DNA of 64,000 bases from Bacillota bacterium (GTDB lineage: Bacteria; Bacillota; Clostridia; Peptostreptococcales; Anaerovoracaceae), in the NCBI GenBank assembly GCA_023415235.1, contig JAEZLP010000010.1, positions 1-64,000 of the forward strand, read 5' to 3'. This document shows, in pieces, positions 34,035-42,447 of the stretch (the first letter of the stretch is position 1; each line of letters begins with the position of its first letter). The notes under the pieces were generated by a model that was given only the letters and a program-made list of their open reading frames with translations, made no database searches and had not been told where the DNA came from. A program made the position numbers and the translations under genes.

Positions 34035-34517
34035 CTAGTATCCCAGCTCCTTCAGCAGACGGGACAGTACGCTGAAACGCTCTCCCAGAAGTTCGCTGTC
34101 GTTTGCCAGCGCTTGCCTGACCGTCTTGATGTCTTCGTCGATCATATCATTTTCCGTACAGACTTTGACCGTCATGGCGTCGCCCTGCAGTCCCACACGG
34201 TCTATGACGGGATTTTCAGGGTCATACAGCTTTTTGTATTGATAGGCTTCCCTGAAATATTTCTCAGCCTCACAAAGGAAAATAGCCAGGTCCAGCACCC
34301 TGTGGAGCGGCATTTCCTCCGACTGTCTCGACCATTTTTCTCCCGTATACCGCCAGATCTTGGCGGAAATATCCAGCTTTCCTCTGTCGTTCCATTGGGC
34401 AAGGCCCAGCGAAAGACCCTGTACATCCGTATGGTAGGCATAGCGGCCGTCAATGTTTCCATAGCCCTCTGCAACGACAACCGGCTTGTGTTTTAACGTA
34501 GTTGGTATTTTCATCAT
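34035..34517 (-). CDS. Conserved small protein, probably DUF6530 family
   Basis: A 160-residue soluble protein that begins with MMKIPTTLKHKPVVVAEGY and contains DVQGLSLGLAQWNDRG, KIWRYTGEKWSRQSEEMPL and a DLAIFLCEAEK segment. I recall this pattern from uncharacterised Clostridia proteins grouped as DUF6530, but I could not check it. No catalytic or membrane signature is seen. GGAGGG lies 7 nt before the ATG at 34517. The frame stays open to a further ATG/GTG (34586/34580) with its own AGGGAG, so an extended form is possible. A perfect-consensus promoter with two palindromic boxes lies upstream. Confidence 0.65.
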   Translation of the reverse strand: MMKIPTTLKHKPVVVAEGYGNIDGRYAYHTDVQGLSLGLAQWNDRGKLDISAKIWRYTGEKWSRQSEEMPLHRVLDLAIFLCEAEKYFREAYQYKKLYDPENPVIDRVGLQGDAMTVKVCTENDMIDEDIKTVRQALANDSELLGERFSVLSRLLKELGY

Positions 34518-34595
34518 ATTATATCCCTCCAAAATTAAGAGTCGTTTTGCAGCCTTTTCAAAAGACTCCTGGCGACTCACTCCCATCTCCCTTTC

Positions 34596-34656
34596 AGTAA
34601 ATTACTAATTTAGTAAATTACTTTGTCATTATATTCTTTCTTTTTTTCTTTGTCAA
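34596..34656 (-). promoter_or_regulatory. Consensus promoter with two downstream palindromic boxes
   Basis: Minus-strand TTGACA (34651-34656), 17-bp spacer, TATAAT (34628-34633), an exact sigma-A consensus. Two identical 11-bp palindromes, AGTAAATTACT, lie at 34596-34606 and 34612-34622, immediately downstream of the start site, with a 16-bp period. The layout is that of a repressor operator on a strong promoter. Confidence 0.8.
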
Positions 34657-34690
34657 GATCATCTCCTAAGATATTTCCTGCATATAAAAA

Positions 34691-34716
34691 AGGATGGATT
34701 CATTAAAATCCATCCT
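34691..34716 (-). terminator. Terminator of metY
   Basis: Perfect 10-bp stem AGGATGGATT / AATCCATCCT with a 6-nt loop, followed on the minus strand by TTTTTTA. Confidence 0.88.
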
Positions 34717-34773
34717 TTAGGGATGTGTCCCTGCAAATTGGGCTGCAGGAGCTGTTTTCTCAATTTGTCTATG

Positions 34774-36060
34774 TTAAAAAGCCTGGGCCAGATCTGCAAT
34801 CAGATCGTCGACATGCTCTGTTCCAATGGACAGACGAATCGTGTTGGGCCGGATTCGCGCGTCAAGCAGTTCCTTCTCCGTCATCTGGGAATGCGTGGTG
34901 CTGGCCGGATGAATCACCAGGGACTTCACGTCGGCAACATTCGCAAGGAGGGAAAAAATTTGAAGCCTGTCGATGAATGCCTTCGCCTCCTCAGCTCCTC
35001 CCTTGATATCAAAGGTAAAGATGGATCCGCCCCCATTGGGGAAGTATTTCTCGTAAGTTGTTTTTTGTTTGCCTTCAGCAAGGGAAGGATGGTCGACCTT
35101 TTCCACCTTGTCGTGATTCTTCAAGAATTCGACTACCTTCAAGGTGTTGGAAACGTGCCGTTCCACTCTGAGCGACAAGGTTTCCAGTCCCTGTAGGAAC
35201 AAGAACGAATTGAACGGGCTGAGCGCGGAACCGGTATCTCTGAGCAGAGTAACCCTTGCCTTTATGATATAGGCTAAAGCTCCTACCGCTTCCGTAAACC
35301 GGACTCCGTGATAACTGGGATCCGGTTCCGTTAGATAAGGAAATTTTCCGGATGCAGCCCAGTCGAATTTCCCGGAGTCTACGATGACGCCGCCGATGGA
35401 TGTTCCGTGACCGCCGATAAATTTTGTAGCGGAATGAATCACGATGTCGGCGCCGTGCTCGATGGGCCTGCACAGATATGGTGTGGCAAAGGTATTGTCG
35501 ACGATGAGCGGAATCCCCGCCTTATGAGCAACCGCGGCAACCTCCTCTATGTCGATGACATTGGAGGCCGGGTTTCCCAAGCTTTCAATGAAGATCAACT
35601 TCGTGTTTTCCTGGATCGCCTTCTCAAAAGAGTTCTCTTCGTCCGGATCTACAAAGGTAGTCTGGATTCCAAAATCGGCAAGCGTATGCGCAAACAGATT
35701 ATAGGTTCCTCCGTAAATCGTCTTTGAGGCGACGATGTGGTCTCCGGAATGAGCGATGTTTTGGACCGCATAAGTCGCGGCGGCAGAACCAGACGAAACG
35801 GCCAGAGCGGCTACCCCGCCTTCCAGAGCTGCAATACGCTGTTCAAACACATCGGAGGTTGGGTTCATGATTCTCGTATAGATATTGCCTGCCTCCGTCA
35901 GCCCGAACCTTCCGGCTGCCTGAGCAGAATTTTCAAACACGTAGGAAGTGGTCTGATAAATCGGTACCGCTCTCGCTCCGGTTGCGGGATCAGGTGTCTC
36001 CTGGCCTGCATGAATCTGTAACGTTTCGAATCTCAACTTTCTGTTCTGGTTTCCTGACAT
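34774..36060 (-). CDS. metY: O-acetylhomoserine sulfhydrylase (homocysteine synthase)
   Basis: PLP enzyme that makes homocysteine from O-acetylhomoserine and sulfide. 428 residues of the Cys/Met metabolism family: YTRIMNPTSDVFEQRIAALE near 60-80, SGSAAATYA near 92, and the PLP lysine in SATKFIGGHG near 211. The length and the RFETLQIHAGQ start fit MetY better than MetB or MetC. The ATG at 36060 follows AGGAG with 9-nt spacing. The neighbouring Rrf2-type regulator (36357) suggests sulfur control. Confidence 0.92.
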   Translation of the reverse strand: MSGNQNRKLRFETLQIHAGQETPDPATGARAVPIYQTTSYVFENSAQAAGRFGLTEAGNIYTRIMNPTSDVFEQRIAALEGGVAALAVSSGSAAATYAVQNIAHSGDHIVASKTIYGGTYNLFAHTLADFGIQTTFVDPDEENSFEKAIQENTKLIFIESLGNPASNVIDIEEVAAVAHKAGIPLIVDNTFATPYLCRPIEHGADIVIHSATKFIGGHGTSIGGVIVDSGKFDWAASGKFPYLTEPDPSYHGVRFTEAVGALAYIIKARVTLLRDTGSALSPFNSFLFLQGLETLSLRVERHVSNTLKVVEFLKNHDKVEKVDHPSLAEGKQKTTYEKYFPNGGGSIFTFDIKGGAEEAKAFIDRLQIFSLLANVADVKSLVIHPASTTHSQMTEKELLDARIRPNTIRLSIGTEHVDDLIADLAQAF

Positions 36061-36165
36061 AATAAACATCTCCTTTTCTTCTAATTTGCGCCTCTTTCAA
36101 TTCTAGCGCCCCGGCGCTGATCATTATTTATTATTATTCCTATCTGTATAATATGAATTAAAAAC

Positions 36166-36193
36166 ATTATATAGCATTCCGTTGGATTGTCAA
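36166..36193 (-). promoter_or_regulatory. Promoter of metY
   Basis: Minus-strand TTGACA, 16-bp spacer, TATAAT. The leader to metY is about 100 nt, and I see no SAM riboswitch or T-box features in it. Confidence 0.7.
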
Positions 36194-36250
36194 TAGAAAA
36201 TTTATTAACAATCTGCACTTTTTCCGACAAATGCGCGTCTTCAAAGAAAA

Positions 36251-36281
36251 AACACTCCTGTGCCTAGCACGAAGGAGTGTT
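36251..36281 (-). terminator. Terminator of the Rrf2 regulator gene
   Basis: Stem with arms AACACTCCT and AGGAGTGTT plus inner GTGC/GCAC, followed on the minus strand by TTTTC. It lies 76 nt behind the stop codon. Confidence 0.82.
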
Positions 36282-36356
36282 CCTCATCTTTAGTAATTCA
36301 TTCAGTAATTATTCTTTTCACAATTCATTCAGTCATTCCCGGCAGTCCATGCCCGA

Positions 36357-36791
36357 TCAAATCATGTACATGGGCTCAGTCTTTTCGTGATACCGGGTTA
36401 CCAGGTCCGCAAGGGTTATATTGTCGACCACCTCTTCAACTGCCTTCTGGATCTTCTGCCAAACCTCAAGAGTAACGCAGCCGGCAGCTCTATCGCAGGC
36501 CTCATCCGATTCCACGCAGTTCACCGGAGCCAGACTGCCTTCCATCAGGCGAAGGATCATTCCCACAGTATACTCACTCGGAGCTTTTGAAAGCATGTAT
36601 CCGCCCTGCGCGCCTCTTATACTTCGCACATATCCTGCCCGGTTGAGCTGGGTGATGATCTGTTCCAGATATTTTTCTGAGATTTCCTGCCTCGCCGCAA
36701 TGCTTTTGATTGATATATAGTCTCCTGTGTAATTGATTGCCAGATCCAGCATCAGTCGAAGGGCATAACGGCCCTTAGTTGAAATTTTCAT
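36357..36791 (-). CDS. Rrf2 family transcriptional regulator (CymR/IscR-like)
   Basis: A 144-residue winged-helix regulator: the N-terminal MKISTKGRYALRLMLDLA start and the recognition region SEKYLEQIITQLNRAGYVRS (about 39-58) are typical of Rrf2. Three cysteines at about 92-105 are spaced C-x6-C-x5-C, close to the Fe-S ligand set of IscR. It may sense Fe-S status or, like CymR, cysteine supply. It lies upstream of metY on the same strand with a terminator between. Two direct repeats in its upstream region may be its own operator. GGTGAT precedes the ATG. Confidence 0.88.
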   Translation of the reverse strand: MKISTKGRYALRLMLDLAINYTGDYISIKSIAARQEISEKYLEQIITQLNRAGYVRSIRGAQGGYMLSKAPSEYTVGMILRLMEGSLAPVNCVESDEACDRAAGCVTLEVWQKIQKAVEEVVDNITLADLVTRYHEKTEPMYMI

Positions 36792-36818
36792 GATATCACC
36801 GCCAGATTTAAATATTGT

Positions 36819-36861
36819 CTTTGGTATACTTACTTATTATATCAATTGACTTTGGTATACT
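36819..36861. promoter_or_regulatory. Direct repeats upstream of the Rrf2 gene, candidate operator
   Basis: CTTTGGTATACT occurs twice, at 36819-36830 and 36850-36861, 31 bp (three helical turns) apart, flanking a minus-strand TATAAT. The positions fit autoregulation by the Rrf2 protein. Confidence 0.55.
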
Positions 36862-36927
36862 CATATTATATAATCGGAAAACTAGGAATACAACCTAAAT
36901 CTGAAAAAACCAAGAGAATTTAATAGG

Positions 36928-36957
36928 TTGACATGGTTTGAAGAAAAAACATATAAT
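36928..36957 (+). promoter_or_regulatory. Promoter of birA
   Basis: TTGACA, 18-bp spacer, TATAAT, about 70 nt upstream of the birA ATG. Confidence 0.7.
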
Positions 36958-37025
36958 CTTGTGTAATGAATGAATCAATCAATCAACCATTCCTTCCGAC
37001 AGGAAGCAGCAGGAGCGAGGGAGTC

Positions 37026-38063
37026 ATGTCCACCAGAGGAAATGTATTGAAAGCATTGGAAGAAAATAAAGGAAAGGCGGTTTCCGGCGAAGAGCTGGCA
37101 AACCGTTTCAACATATCCAGAGCGGCCATCTGGAAAGCGATTCAGGAGCTGCGAAGGGAGGGCTACCGGATTGAAGCCATTACCAACAAAGGATACAGTC
37201 TGGCTCCGGATAGCGACGTGCTCTCCGCAGAGGGAATTCTTCCCCATGTGACTCGACCTTTCATGGAGGATCGGATCCATGTCTTTCAATCCGTGGAATC
37301 CACCAACCTGACCGCTAAAAAAATGGCTCTGGACGGCGCCGATGCAGGAACAGTTGTCATCGCGGAGGAGCAGACAAAAGGCAGGGGCAGGATGGGACGC
37401 AGTTTTTACTCTCCCTCCTCCAGCGGAATTTATATGAGCTTTATCCTGAGGCCCCGTTTCGATACCGCAAAATCGGTGCTCATTACCACTGCAGCTTCCG
37501 TTGCAGTCTGCAAGGCCATCGAGGCCGTAACCGGATTGGAATGCCGGATCAAGTGGGTCAACGATGTATATTATAGAGATAAAAAAATATGCGGTATCCT
37601 GACAGAAGCCGTTACAGACTTTGAAAGCGGACAGATCGAGCATATTGTGCTCGGGATCGGAATCAACTTCAGCACAGTCTTCCCGGAGGAGCTTTCTGGC
37701 ATAGCGGGATCCCTGTACGAAGAAGCCTCTTCTAATACGGAAGGCGGAAAGATTCCCGTGTCACGGAACCGGCTCATTGCCGAAGTGATCAACCAGGTGC
37801 TTGAAATCAATGAGAAACTGGAATCCCGGGATTTTATTCCGGAGTACAGAAAACGTTCCTTTGTAATAGGAAAAGAAATTCTGATTATCCCTACCGGGCT
37901 GCAGAGCAAGGAAGCGAATTTATCAGGCGGAATACAAGCCACAGCGGTGGATATCGATGAAGACGGAGGTCTCATGGTCAGGTATGCCGACGGCACCACG
38001 GCTACCCTTAATTCGGGGGAGATCAGCATACGCACCGTTGAAACAAAGCAAGAAAAGGAGTAA
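37026..38063 (+). CDS. birA: Bifunctional biotin-protein ligase / biotin operon repressor
   Basis: Activates biotin to biotinyl-AMP and attaches it to carrier proteins; with the bound adenylate it represses biotin genes. 345 residues: N-terminal winged HTH (residues 1-65, SGEELANRFNISRAAIWKAI), then the ligase core with VESTNLTAK, the adenylate loop GRGRMGR near 120, KWVNDVYY and the C-terminal SH3-like cap. The HTH makes it a true repressor type, and its operator is seen at bioY. Its visible client is MmdC. The ATG at 37026 follows GAGGGAG; the frame opens upstream at 36966. Confidence 0.94.
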   Translation: MSTRGNVLKALEENKGKAVSGEELANRFNISRAAIWKAIQELRREGYRIEAITNKGYSLAPDSDVLSAEGILPHVTRPFMEDRIHVFQSVESTNLTAKKMALDGADAGTVVIAEEQTKGRGRMGRSFYSPSSSGIYMSFILRPRFDTAKSVLITTAASVAVCKAIEAVTGLECRIKWVNDVYYRDKKICGILTEAVTDFESGQIEHIVLGIGINFSTVFPEELSGIAGSLYEEASSNTEGGKIPVSRNRLIAEVINQVLEINEKLESRDFIPEYRKRSFVIGKEILIIPTGLQSKEANLSGGIQATAVDIDEDGGLMVRYADGTTATLNSGEISIRTVETKQEKE

Positions 38064-38065
38064 TT

Positions 38066-38875
38066 ATGTATCGACTCATAGTAAGCGACCTGGACGGAAC
38101 ATTATTAAGGGATGATCACACGCTTTCGGATTATACGAAGGCGGTCATACATAGAGCGACGGAACAGGGGATTGATTTTATGCTGGCAACCGGTAGAATT
38201 TTCGGAGGCGCCAGGCAATATGCAAAGGAATTGAATCTGAACACGCCGATATTAGCCTGCAATGGAGCCCTTATAAAAGAAGCGGCGGGCAAACTGATCT
38301 ACGGGAGGCCGATTCAGAAAGAGCCGCTGAGAGAGGTTTTCCAGCTGCTCACCGGTAAGAATCTGTATTTCCACTGCTACGGTGAAGAAAACTTCTATAC
38401 GAGGAAATTCGAACATTACCTGTCTCAGTTTTATTCCTTCAACAGCGAGCTTCCTGAGGAAGAGCAGTTTCAGATGCTGGAGATCGAACCCGACGAGCTC
38501 ATCGGGAAGGACAGCATCTACAAGGTGCTGGCCAGATGTGAGGGAGAACGCGCACGAGAAGAGCTGTATCAGCAGCTTTGCGAAATTTCCGGAATCTCCG
38601 TAACCGTATCCTGGCACAACACCTTTGATATCTGTGCGGACCAGGTCAGCAAGTCGGCCGCGATCGAAAGATATGCAAAGGAAGAAGGAATTCTGCCCTC
38701 GGAAATTATGTGCTTCGGTGACAACTACAATGATATTGACATGATCCGGTTTGCAGGCAAGGGAGTTGCCATGGCCAACGGAGTTGAGGATCTGAGGAAT
38801 GCGGCGGACTATGTGACCGCAACCAACAATGAGGATGGCGTGGCAAGGGCGATTGAAAAGTTTGTAATCGGATAA
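38066..38875 (+). CDS. Cof-type HAD-IIB family phosphatase
   Basis: A 269-residue haloacid-dehalogenase hydrolase: motif I DLDGTLL at residues 8-14, motif II ATGR near 41, a type IIB cap (about 85-190), Lys near 195 (SKSAAIERYA) and motif IV GDNYNDIDMI near 220. Such enzymes dephosphorylate sugar phosphates, flavins or PLP; the substrate is unknown. AAGGAGTAATT lies before the ATG and overlaps the birA stop, so the two are cotranscribed. It converges on the his operon. Confidence 0.92.
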   Translation: MYRLIVSDLDGTLLRDDHTLSDYTKAVIHRATEQGIDFMLATGRIFGGARQYAKELNLNTPILACNGALIKEAAGKLIYGRPIQKEPLREVFQLLTGKNLYFHCYGEENFYTRKFEHYLSQFYSFNSELPEEEQFQMLEIEPDELIGKDSIYKVLARCEGERAREELYQQLCEISGISVTVSWHNTFDICADQVSKSAAIERYAKEEGILPSEIMCFGDNYNDIDMIRFAGKGVAMANGVEDLRNAADYVTATNNEDGVARAIEKFVIG

Positions 38876-38881
38876 CCCTGC

Positions 38882-39610
38882 TCAGCTATTTTTGTCTGAA
38901 TCGTGGAAGGTCTTAAGATTCCCGATCTTTTGGCTCCTCTTCTGCAGGATATCATAAATCTCGTCCAGACTCACACCTTCGTTTACCATGAGTACCGTCA
39001 TATGATACAGCAGATCGCAGATTTCATTCTTCAGTTCGACTAGCCCGGCGTCTCTCATCTCTTCACCGGATGCGGCATTTTTTGCGGCAATGATCATCTC
39101 GCTGCATTCCTCTCCGCATTTTTTCAGTATCTTATCCAGACCCTTTTGAAAGAGATAACAGGTATATGAATTCTCACTAAAGGTTTTATGGCGTTCCGTC
39201 ACCACCTGGTAAAGCTCCCTCAGAGCTTCATTAGACCCAACGGGGTCCTTCTCCCGGCAGGGCTGCGCCAGCTCCTCCTTTGTTCGGAACTCTGCAATTC
39301 CCGACTCCTGAAAGAAGCAGGTTTCATGACCCGTATGACAAGCCGGACCTGTCTGCTCCACTTGAATCAGAAGAGTATCGTCATCACAGTCTCCTGTTAT
39401 GCTGACCACCCTCTGAACATGGCCCGAAGTGGCGCCCTTGTTCCAAAGTTCGTTTCTCGAACGGCTGTAAAACCACGTATAGCCGGTCTCTATGGTCTTT
39501 CTGAGGCTTTCCTCATTCATATATGCCAGCATCAGCACCTTTTTCGTGTTTTTCTCCTGAATGATGGCCGGTATCAGCGGCGCCTTTTCGAAATATTTCT
39601 TTAAATCCAT
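38882..39610 (-). CDS. hisI: Phosphoribosyl-AMP cyclohydrolase / phosphoribosyl-ATP pyrophosphatase
   Basis: Bifunctional HisIE for steps 2 and 3 of histidine synthesis. 242 residues: HisI domain (1-120) with WFYSRSRNELWNKG, GDCDDD and CHTGHETCF metal ligands; HisE domain (about 130-225) with SYTCYLFQKG and GEECSEMIIAAKN. Last gene of the his operon. The ribosome binding site is weak (GGGTG). Confidence 0.95.
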   Translation of the reverse strand: MDLKKYFEKAPLIPAIIQEKNTKKVLMLAYMNEESLRKTIETGYTWFYSRSRNELWNKGATSGHVQRVVSITGDCDDDTLLIQVEQTGPACHTGHETCFFQESGIAEFRTKEELAQPCREKDPVGSNEALRELYQVVTERHKTFSENSYTCYLFQKGLDKILKKCGEECSEMIIAAKNAASGEEMRDAGLVELKNEICDLLYHMTVLMVNEGVSLDEIYDILQKRSQKIGNLKTFHDSDKNS

Positions 39611-39677
39611 TGAATCGCACCCTTTCCTAAATTCATCGTGTTCTTACCGGAATCCACTCATGGGTTTTCCACCCCGG

Positions 39678-40436
39678 TCACAGACGAACCGGCAGTCCGT
39701 GATGAGCCAGTTCCCTTTTCACCTGGTTCACAGTCAGTTCACCGTAGTGAAAAATCGAAGCGGCCAGCGCAGCGTCGGCGGAGGTTTTCTGAAATACCTC
39801 CGTGAAATGAGACAGGCTGCCGCAGCCGCCGGAAGCGATGACGGGAATGTTGACGACTCCGCAGACGGCGCCGAGCATATCGGTGTCAAAGCCTTCCTTC
39901 GTTCCGTCTGTGTCCATGGAGGTTAGAAGGATTTCGCCCGCACCCAGTTTCTCGGCTTCCATAGCCCATTGGACCGCATCGATGCCGGTATCGATCCTGC
40001 CGCCGCTGACATAAACATGATAGTTCCCGGAAGCGGTCTTCTTCGCGTCAATGGCTACAACGACGCACTGACTCCCAAAGCGGGAAGCCGCCTCGGAGAT
40101 GATGGAGGGATTTCGGACTGCCGCCGAATTGACCGACACCTTATCCGCCCCTGCTAAAAGCAGATCCCGAAAATCCTCGGCGCTGCGGATACCGCCCCCA
40201 ACGGTCAACGGTACGAATACGTTTTTTGCCGTCCTTCTGACCACGTCAAGCATGGTCCCCCTGCCCTCGTGGGTGGCCGTGATATCCAGGAATACGATCT
40301 CATCGGCGCCCTGCTTGTCATATTCGATGGCGCATTCCACCGGATCTCCCACTTCCTTGATTCCTATGAAATTGATCCCCTTCACGACCTTGCCGTCCCG
40401 GACGTCAAGGCAGGGAATGATTCTTTTTGAAAGCAT
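39678..40436 (-). CDS. hisF: Imidazole glycerol phosphate synthase, cyclase subunit
   Basis: TIM-barrel cyclase that joins ammonia from HisH to PRFAR, giving IGP and AICAR. 252 residues, normal length: IIPCLDVRDGKVVKG at 5-19 with the catalytic Asp, GGGIRSAEDF near 81, and the second catalytic Asp in a late ...VVVAIDAKK segment. The start at 40436 follows GAGGAGAAT; the frame runs open to 40466. HisH is encoded two genes upstream in the operon. Confidence 0.95.
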   Translation of the reverse strand: MLSKRIIPCLDVRDGKVVKGINFIGIKEVGDPVECAIEYDKQGADEIVFLDITATHEGRGTMLDVVRRTAKNVFVPLTVGGGIRSAEDFRDLLLAGADKVSVNSAAVRNPSIISEAASRFGSQCVVVAIDAKKTASGNYHVYVSGGRIDTGIDAVQWAMEAEKLGAGEILLTSMDTDGTKEGFDTDMLGAVCGVVNIPVIASGGCGSLSHFTEVFQKTSADAALAASIFHYGELTVNQVKRELAHHGLPVRL

Positions 40437-40472
40437 GATAATTCTCCTCGCACTGTTTCGGAACAATGTTCT

Positions 40473-41195
40473 TCATCGCTCCTCCCCGCAGAAAGCAACC
40501 GCCTCCGCAAGAGAGAGGGTTCCTTTATAAATGGATTTCCCGCAGATCGCTCCGTAAAGCCCCATTTCCTTTAATGCCACAATATCCTTCATGGTATGGA
40601 TCCCGCCGCTGGCGATGATGCCGCAGTCAACCGCATCGTTGATCAGGAAGAGCTGCTCCAGGTTCGGACCCGATAGCGTGCCGTCCTTTGAGATGTCGGT
40701 GTAAATGATGTACTTCACTCCAATGTCCTCCATCCGCTTGGCCAGTTCCAAATAGGTGACACTGCTGTCTGTCAGCCATCCGTTGCCGGAAACCATTCCG
40801 TTTCTTGCATCGATGCCCACGGCAATTCGGTCTCCGTATTTCTCCACCGCCGCCTTGACCAGTTCCGGACTGGAAATCGCCGCGGAGCCGATGATGATCC
40901 GGGAGATGCCCTGTTCCATATAGTAATCAATGCTTTCCGCCGTTCTGATGCCGCCGCCCAGCTCTATCTTCAAGCCTGTGCTTCGCGCCACTTCCAGAAA
41001 CACCGGACTGTTCTTCCGGCTGCCTTCCCTGGCACCGTCCAGATCCACCATATGAATCCACTCTGCGCCCGCTGCCTGAAAAGAAAGGGCCGTTAAAAGC
41101 GGATCCTCCGCTACCTTTTCCACGGTGGAAAAGTCGCCCTTGGTCAGCCGGACACATTGTCCGTCTTTGATATCGATCGCCGGTAATATGATCAT
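40473..41195 (-). CDS. hisA: ProFAR isomerase (HisA)
   Basis: Amadori isomerisation of ProFAR to PRFAR. 240 residues, full length: ILPAIDIKDGQCVRL at 3-17 with the catalytic Asp, ELGGGIRTAE near 80, GIDARNG near 127 and a YTDISKDGTLSGPN segment near 168. GGGAGGAC precedes the ATG. It lies between hisH and hisF. Confidence 0.95.
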   Translation of the reverse strand: MIILPAIDIKDGQCVRLTKGDFSTVEKVAEDPLLTALSFQAAGAEWIHMVDLDGAREGSRKNSPVFLEVARSTGLKIELGGGIRTAESIDYYMEQGISRIIIGSAAISSPELVKAAVEKYGDRIAVGIDARNGMVSGNGWLTDSSVTYLELAKRMEDIGVKYIIYTDISKDGTLSGPNLEQLFLINDAVDCGIIASGGIHTMKDIVALKEMGLYGAICGKSIYKGTLSLAEAVAFCGEER

Positions 41196-41251
41196 TTTCG
41201 TCCTCCCGAATAATTCTATTGTTCGAATTGGGGCCTAAACCGATTTTTCAG

Positions 41252-41848
41252 TCACAGGGCCCAGAAATTTCTCAGTATCTTCAAGCCGATTTCTCCGCTT
41301 TTCTCCGGGTGGAACTGGGTTCCGTAAACGGAACCTGAAAAAACCAGACCCGGGATGTATTCCCCGTATTCGCTGTACAAGGAAACGTACCGCTGATCCG
41401 TAACCGCTTTATAGGAATGAACGTAATAAAACCGGTCTCCTTCCTTGATGCCTTCCGAAAGGGGACACGAATTCTCGATTTTCACATCGCTCCATCCCAT
41501 ATGGGGGATCTTCAGCCCCGGTGCTTCGATAAGACTCACCTCTCCCGGAATCAGGGAAAGCCCCTTCACCTTTTCAAACTCGTAGCCGTATTCAAAAAGC
41601 ATCTGCATTCCCAGACAAATCCCCAGCAGCGGTTTTCTTGCCGCCTCTTGCAGAATCGTTTCCGTAAGCCCGGAAGCCTCCAGCATTTTCATGGCGTCGG
41701 GAAATGCTCCTACGCCGGGGAGGATTAGGCGGTCCGCTTTCCGTATTTCATCGGCGGAAGAGGTGACGACGCTTGCAAGTCCCAGAAAGTCCAGCGCATT
41801 TTTCAGGCTGAACAGATTTCCCGCCCCGTAATCGATAATTCCTATCAT
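41252..41848 (-). CDS. hisH: Imidazole glycerol phosphate synthase, glutaminase subunit
   Basis: Class I glutamine amidotransferase supplying ammonia to HisF. 198 residues: DYGAGNL at 6-12, the catalytic Cys in LGICLGMQM near 77, and the His/Glu pair in GTQFHPEKSG near 181. GAGGTG precedes the ATG. It lies 20 nt behind hisB. Confidence 0.95.
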   Translation of the reverse strand: MIGIIDYGAGNLFSLKNALDFLGLASVVTSSADEIRKADRLILPGVGAFPDAMKMLEASGLTETILQEAARKPLLGICLGMQMLFEYGYEFEKVKGLSLIPGEVSLIEAPGLKIPHMGWSDVKIENSCPLSEGIKEGDRFYYVHSYKAVTDQRYVSLYSEYGEYIPGLVFSGSVYGTQFHPEKSGEIGLKILRNFWAL

Positions 41849-41868
41849 AATTGCACCTCATTCACATG

Positions 41869-42447
41869 CTATAAACAGCCCTTGGAGGACAGAATTTCGC
41901 CGCCTTCTATCTTCACCGCCGTTTTCAGCGCATGGGCGAAGGACTTGAAGATTGCCTCCGCTTTGTGGTGATCGTTCCTGCCGTAGAGAAGATTGATATG
42001 CAGGGTAATCATGGCGTTCATCGCGAAAGCTCTGAAAAATTCCTCCACCATGGCGGAGTCCATATCCCCAAGGCGGTAATCTCCGAATTCCGCACGAAAG
42101 ACCAAAAACGGCCTTCCGCTGATATCGATGCAGCAGGAAGCAAGGGCTTCATCCATGGGAATTGTAAAGTTGCCGTAACGCGCAATTCCTGTTTTTTCGG
42201 ACAGGGCGTCCGAAAAAGCCTTTCCCAGCGCAATGCCCACATCCTCCACCGTATGATGGCAGTCGACTTCCAGATCCCCCCTGCATATCAGCTTTAGATC
42301 AAAACCGCTGTGGACTGCAAAGGCGGTCAGCATGTGATCGAAAAAGCCGAGCCCCGTACTGATTTCGTATATCCCCTGCCCGTCCAGGTTCAAGGATGCT
42401 TCTATGGATGTTTCCTTCGTTTCTCTTTTCACGAATCCCTCTCTCAT
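41869..42447 (-). CDS. hisB: Imidazoleglycerol-phosphate dehydratase
   Basis: Dehydrates IGP to imidazole acetol phosphate. 192 residues, monofunctional (no phosphatase domain). The manganese-site repeats are both present: DCHHTVEDVGIALG near 63 and NDHHKAEAIFKSFA near 160. The ATG overlaps the hisC stop as ATGA. Because this HisB lacks a phosphatase half and no HisJ/HisN is in the operon, histidinol-phosphate phosphatase must be encoded elsewhere. Confidence 0.95.
   Translation of the reverse strand: MREGFVKRETKETSIEASLNLDGQGIYEISTGLGFFDHMLTAFAVHSGFDLKLICRGDLEVDCHHTVEDVGIALGKAFSDALSEKTGIARYGNFTIPMDEALASCCIDISGRPFLVFRAEFGDYRLGDMDSAMVEEFFRAFAMNAMITLHINLLYGRNDHHKAEAIFKSFAHALKTAVKIEGGEILSSKGCL

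Noticed and set aside
36061..36165. Riboswitch or T-box in the metY leader
   Set aside because: No SAM-box or T-box conserved sequence or terminator/antiterminator pair is visible in the ~100-nt leader.
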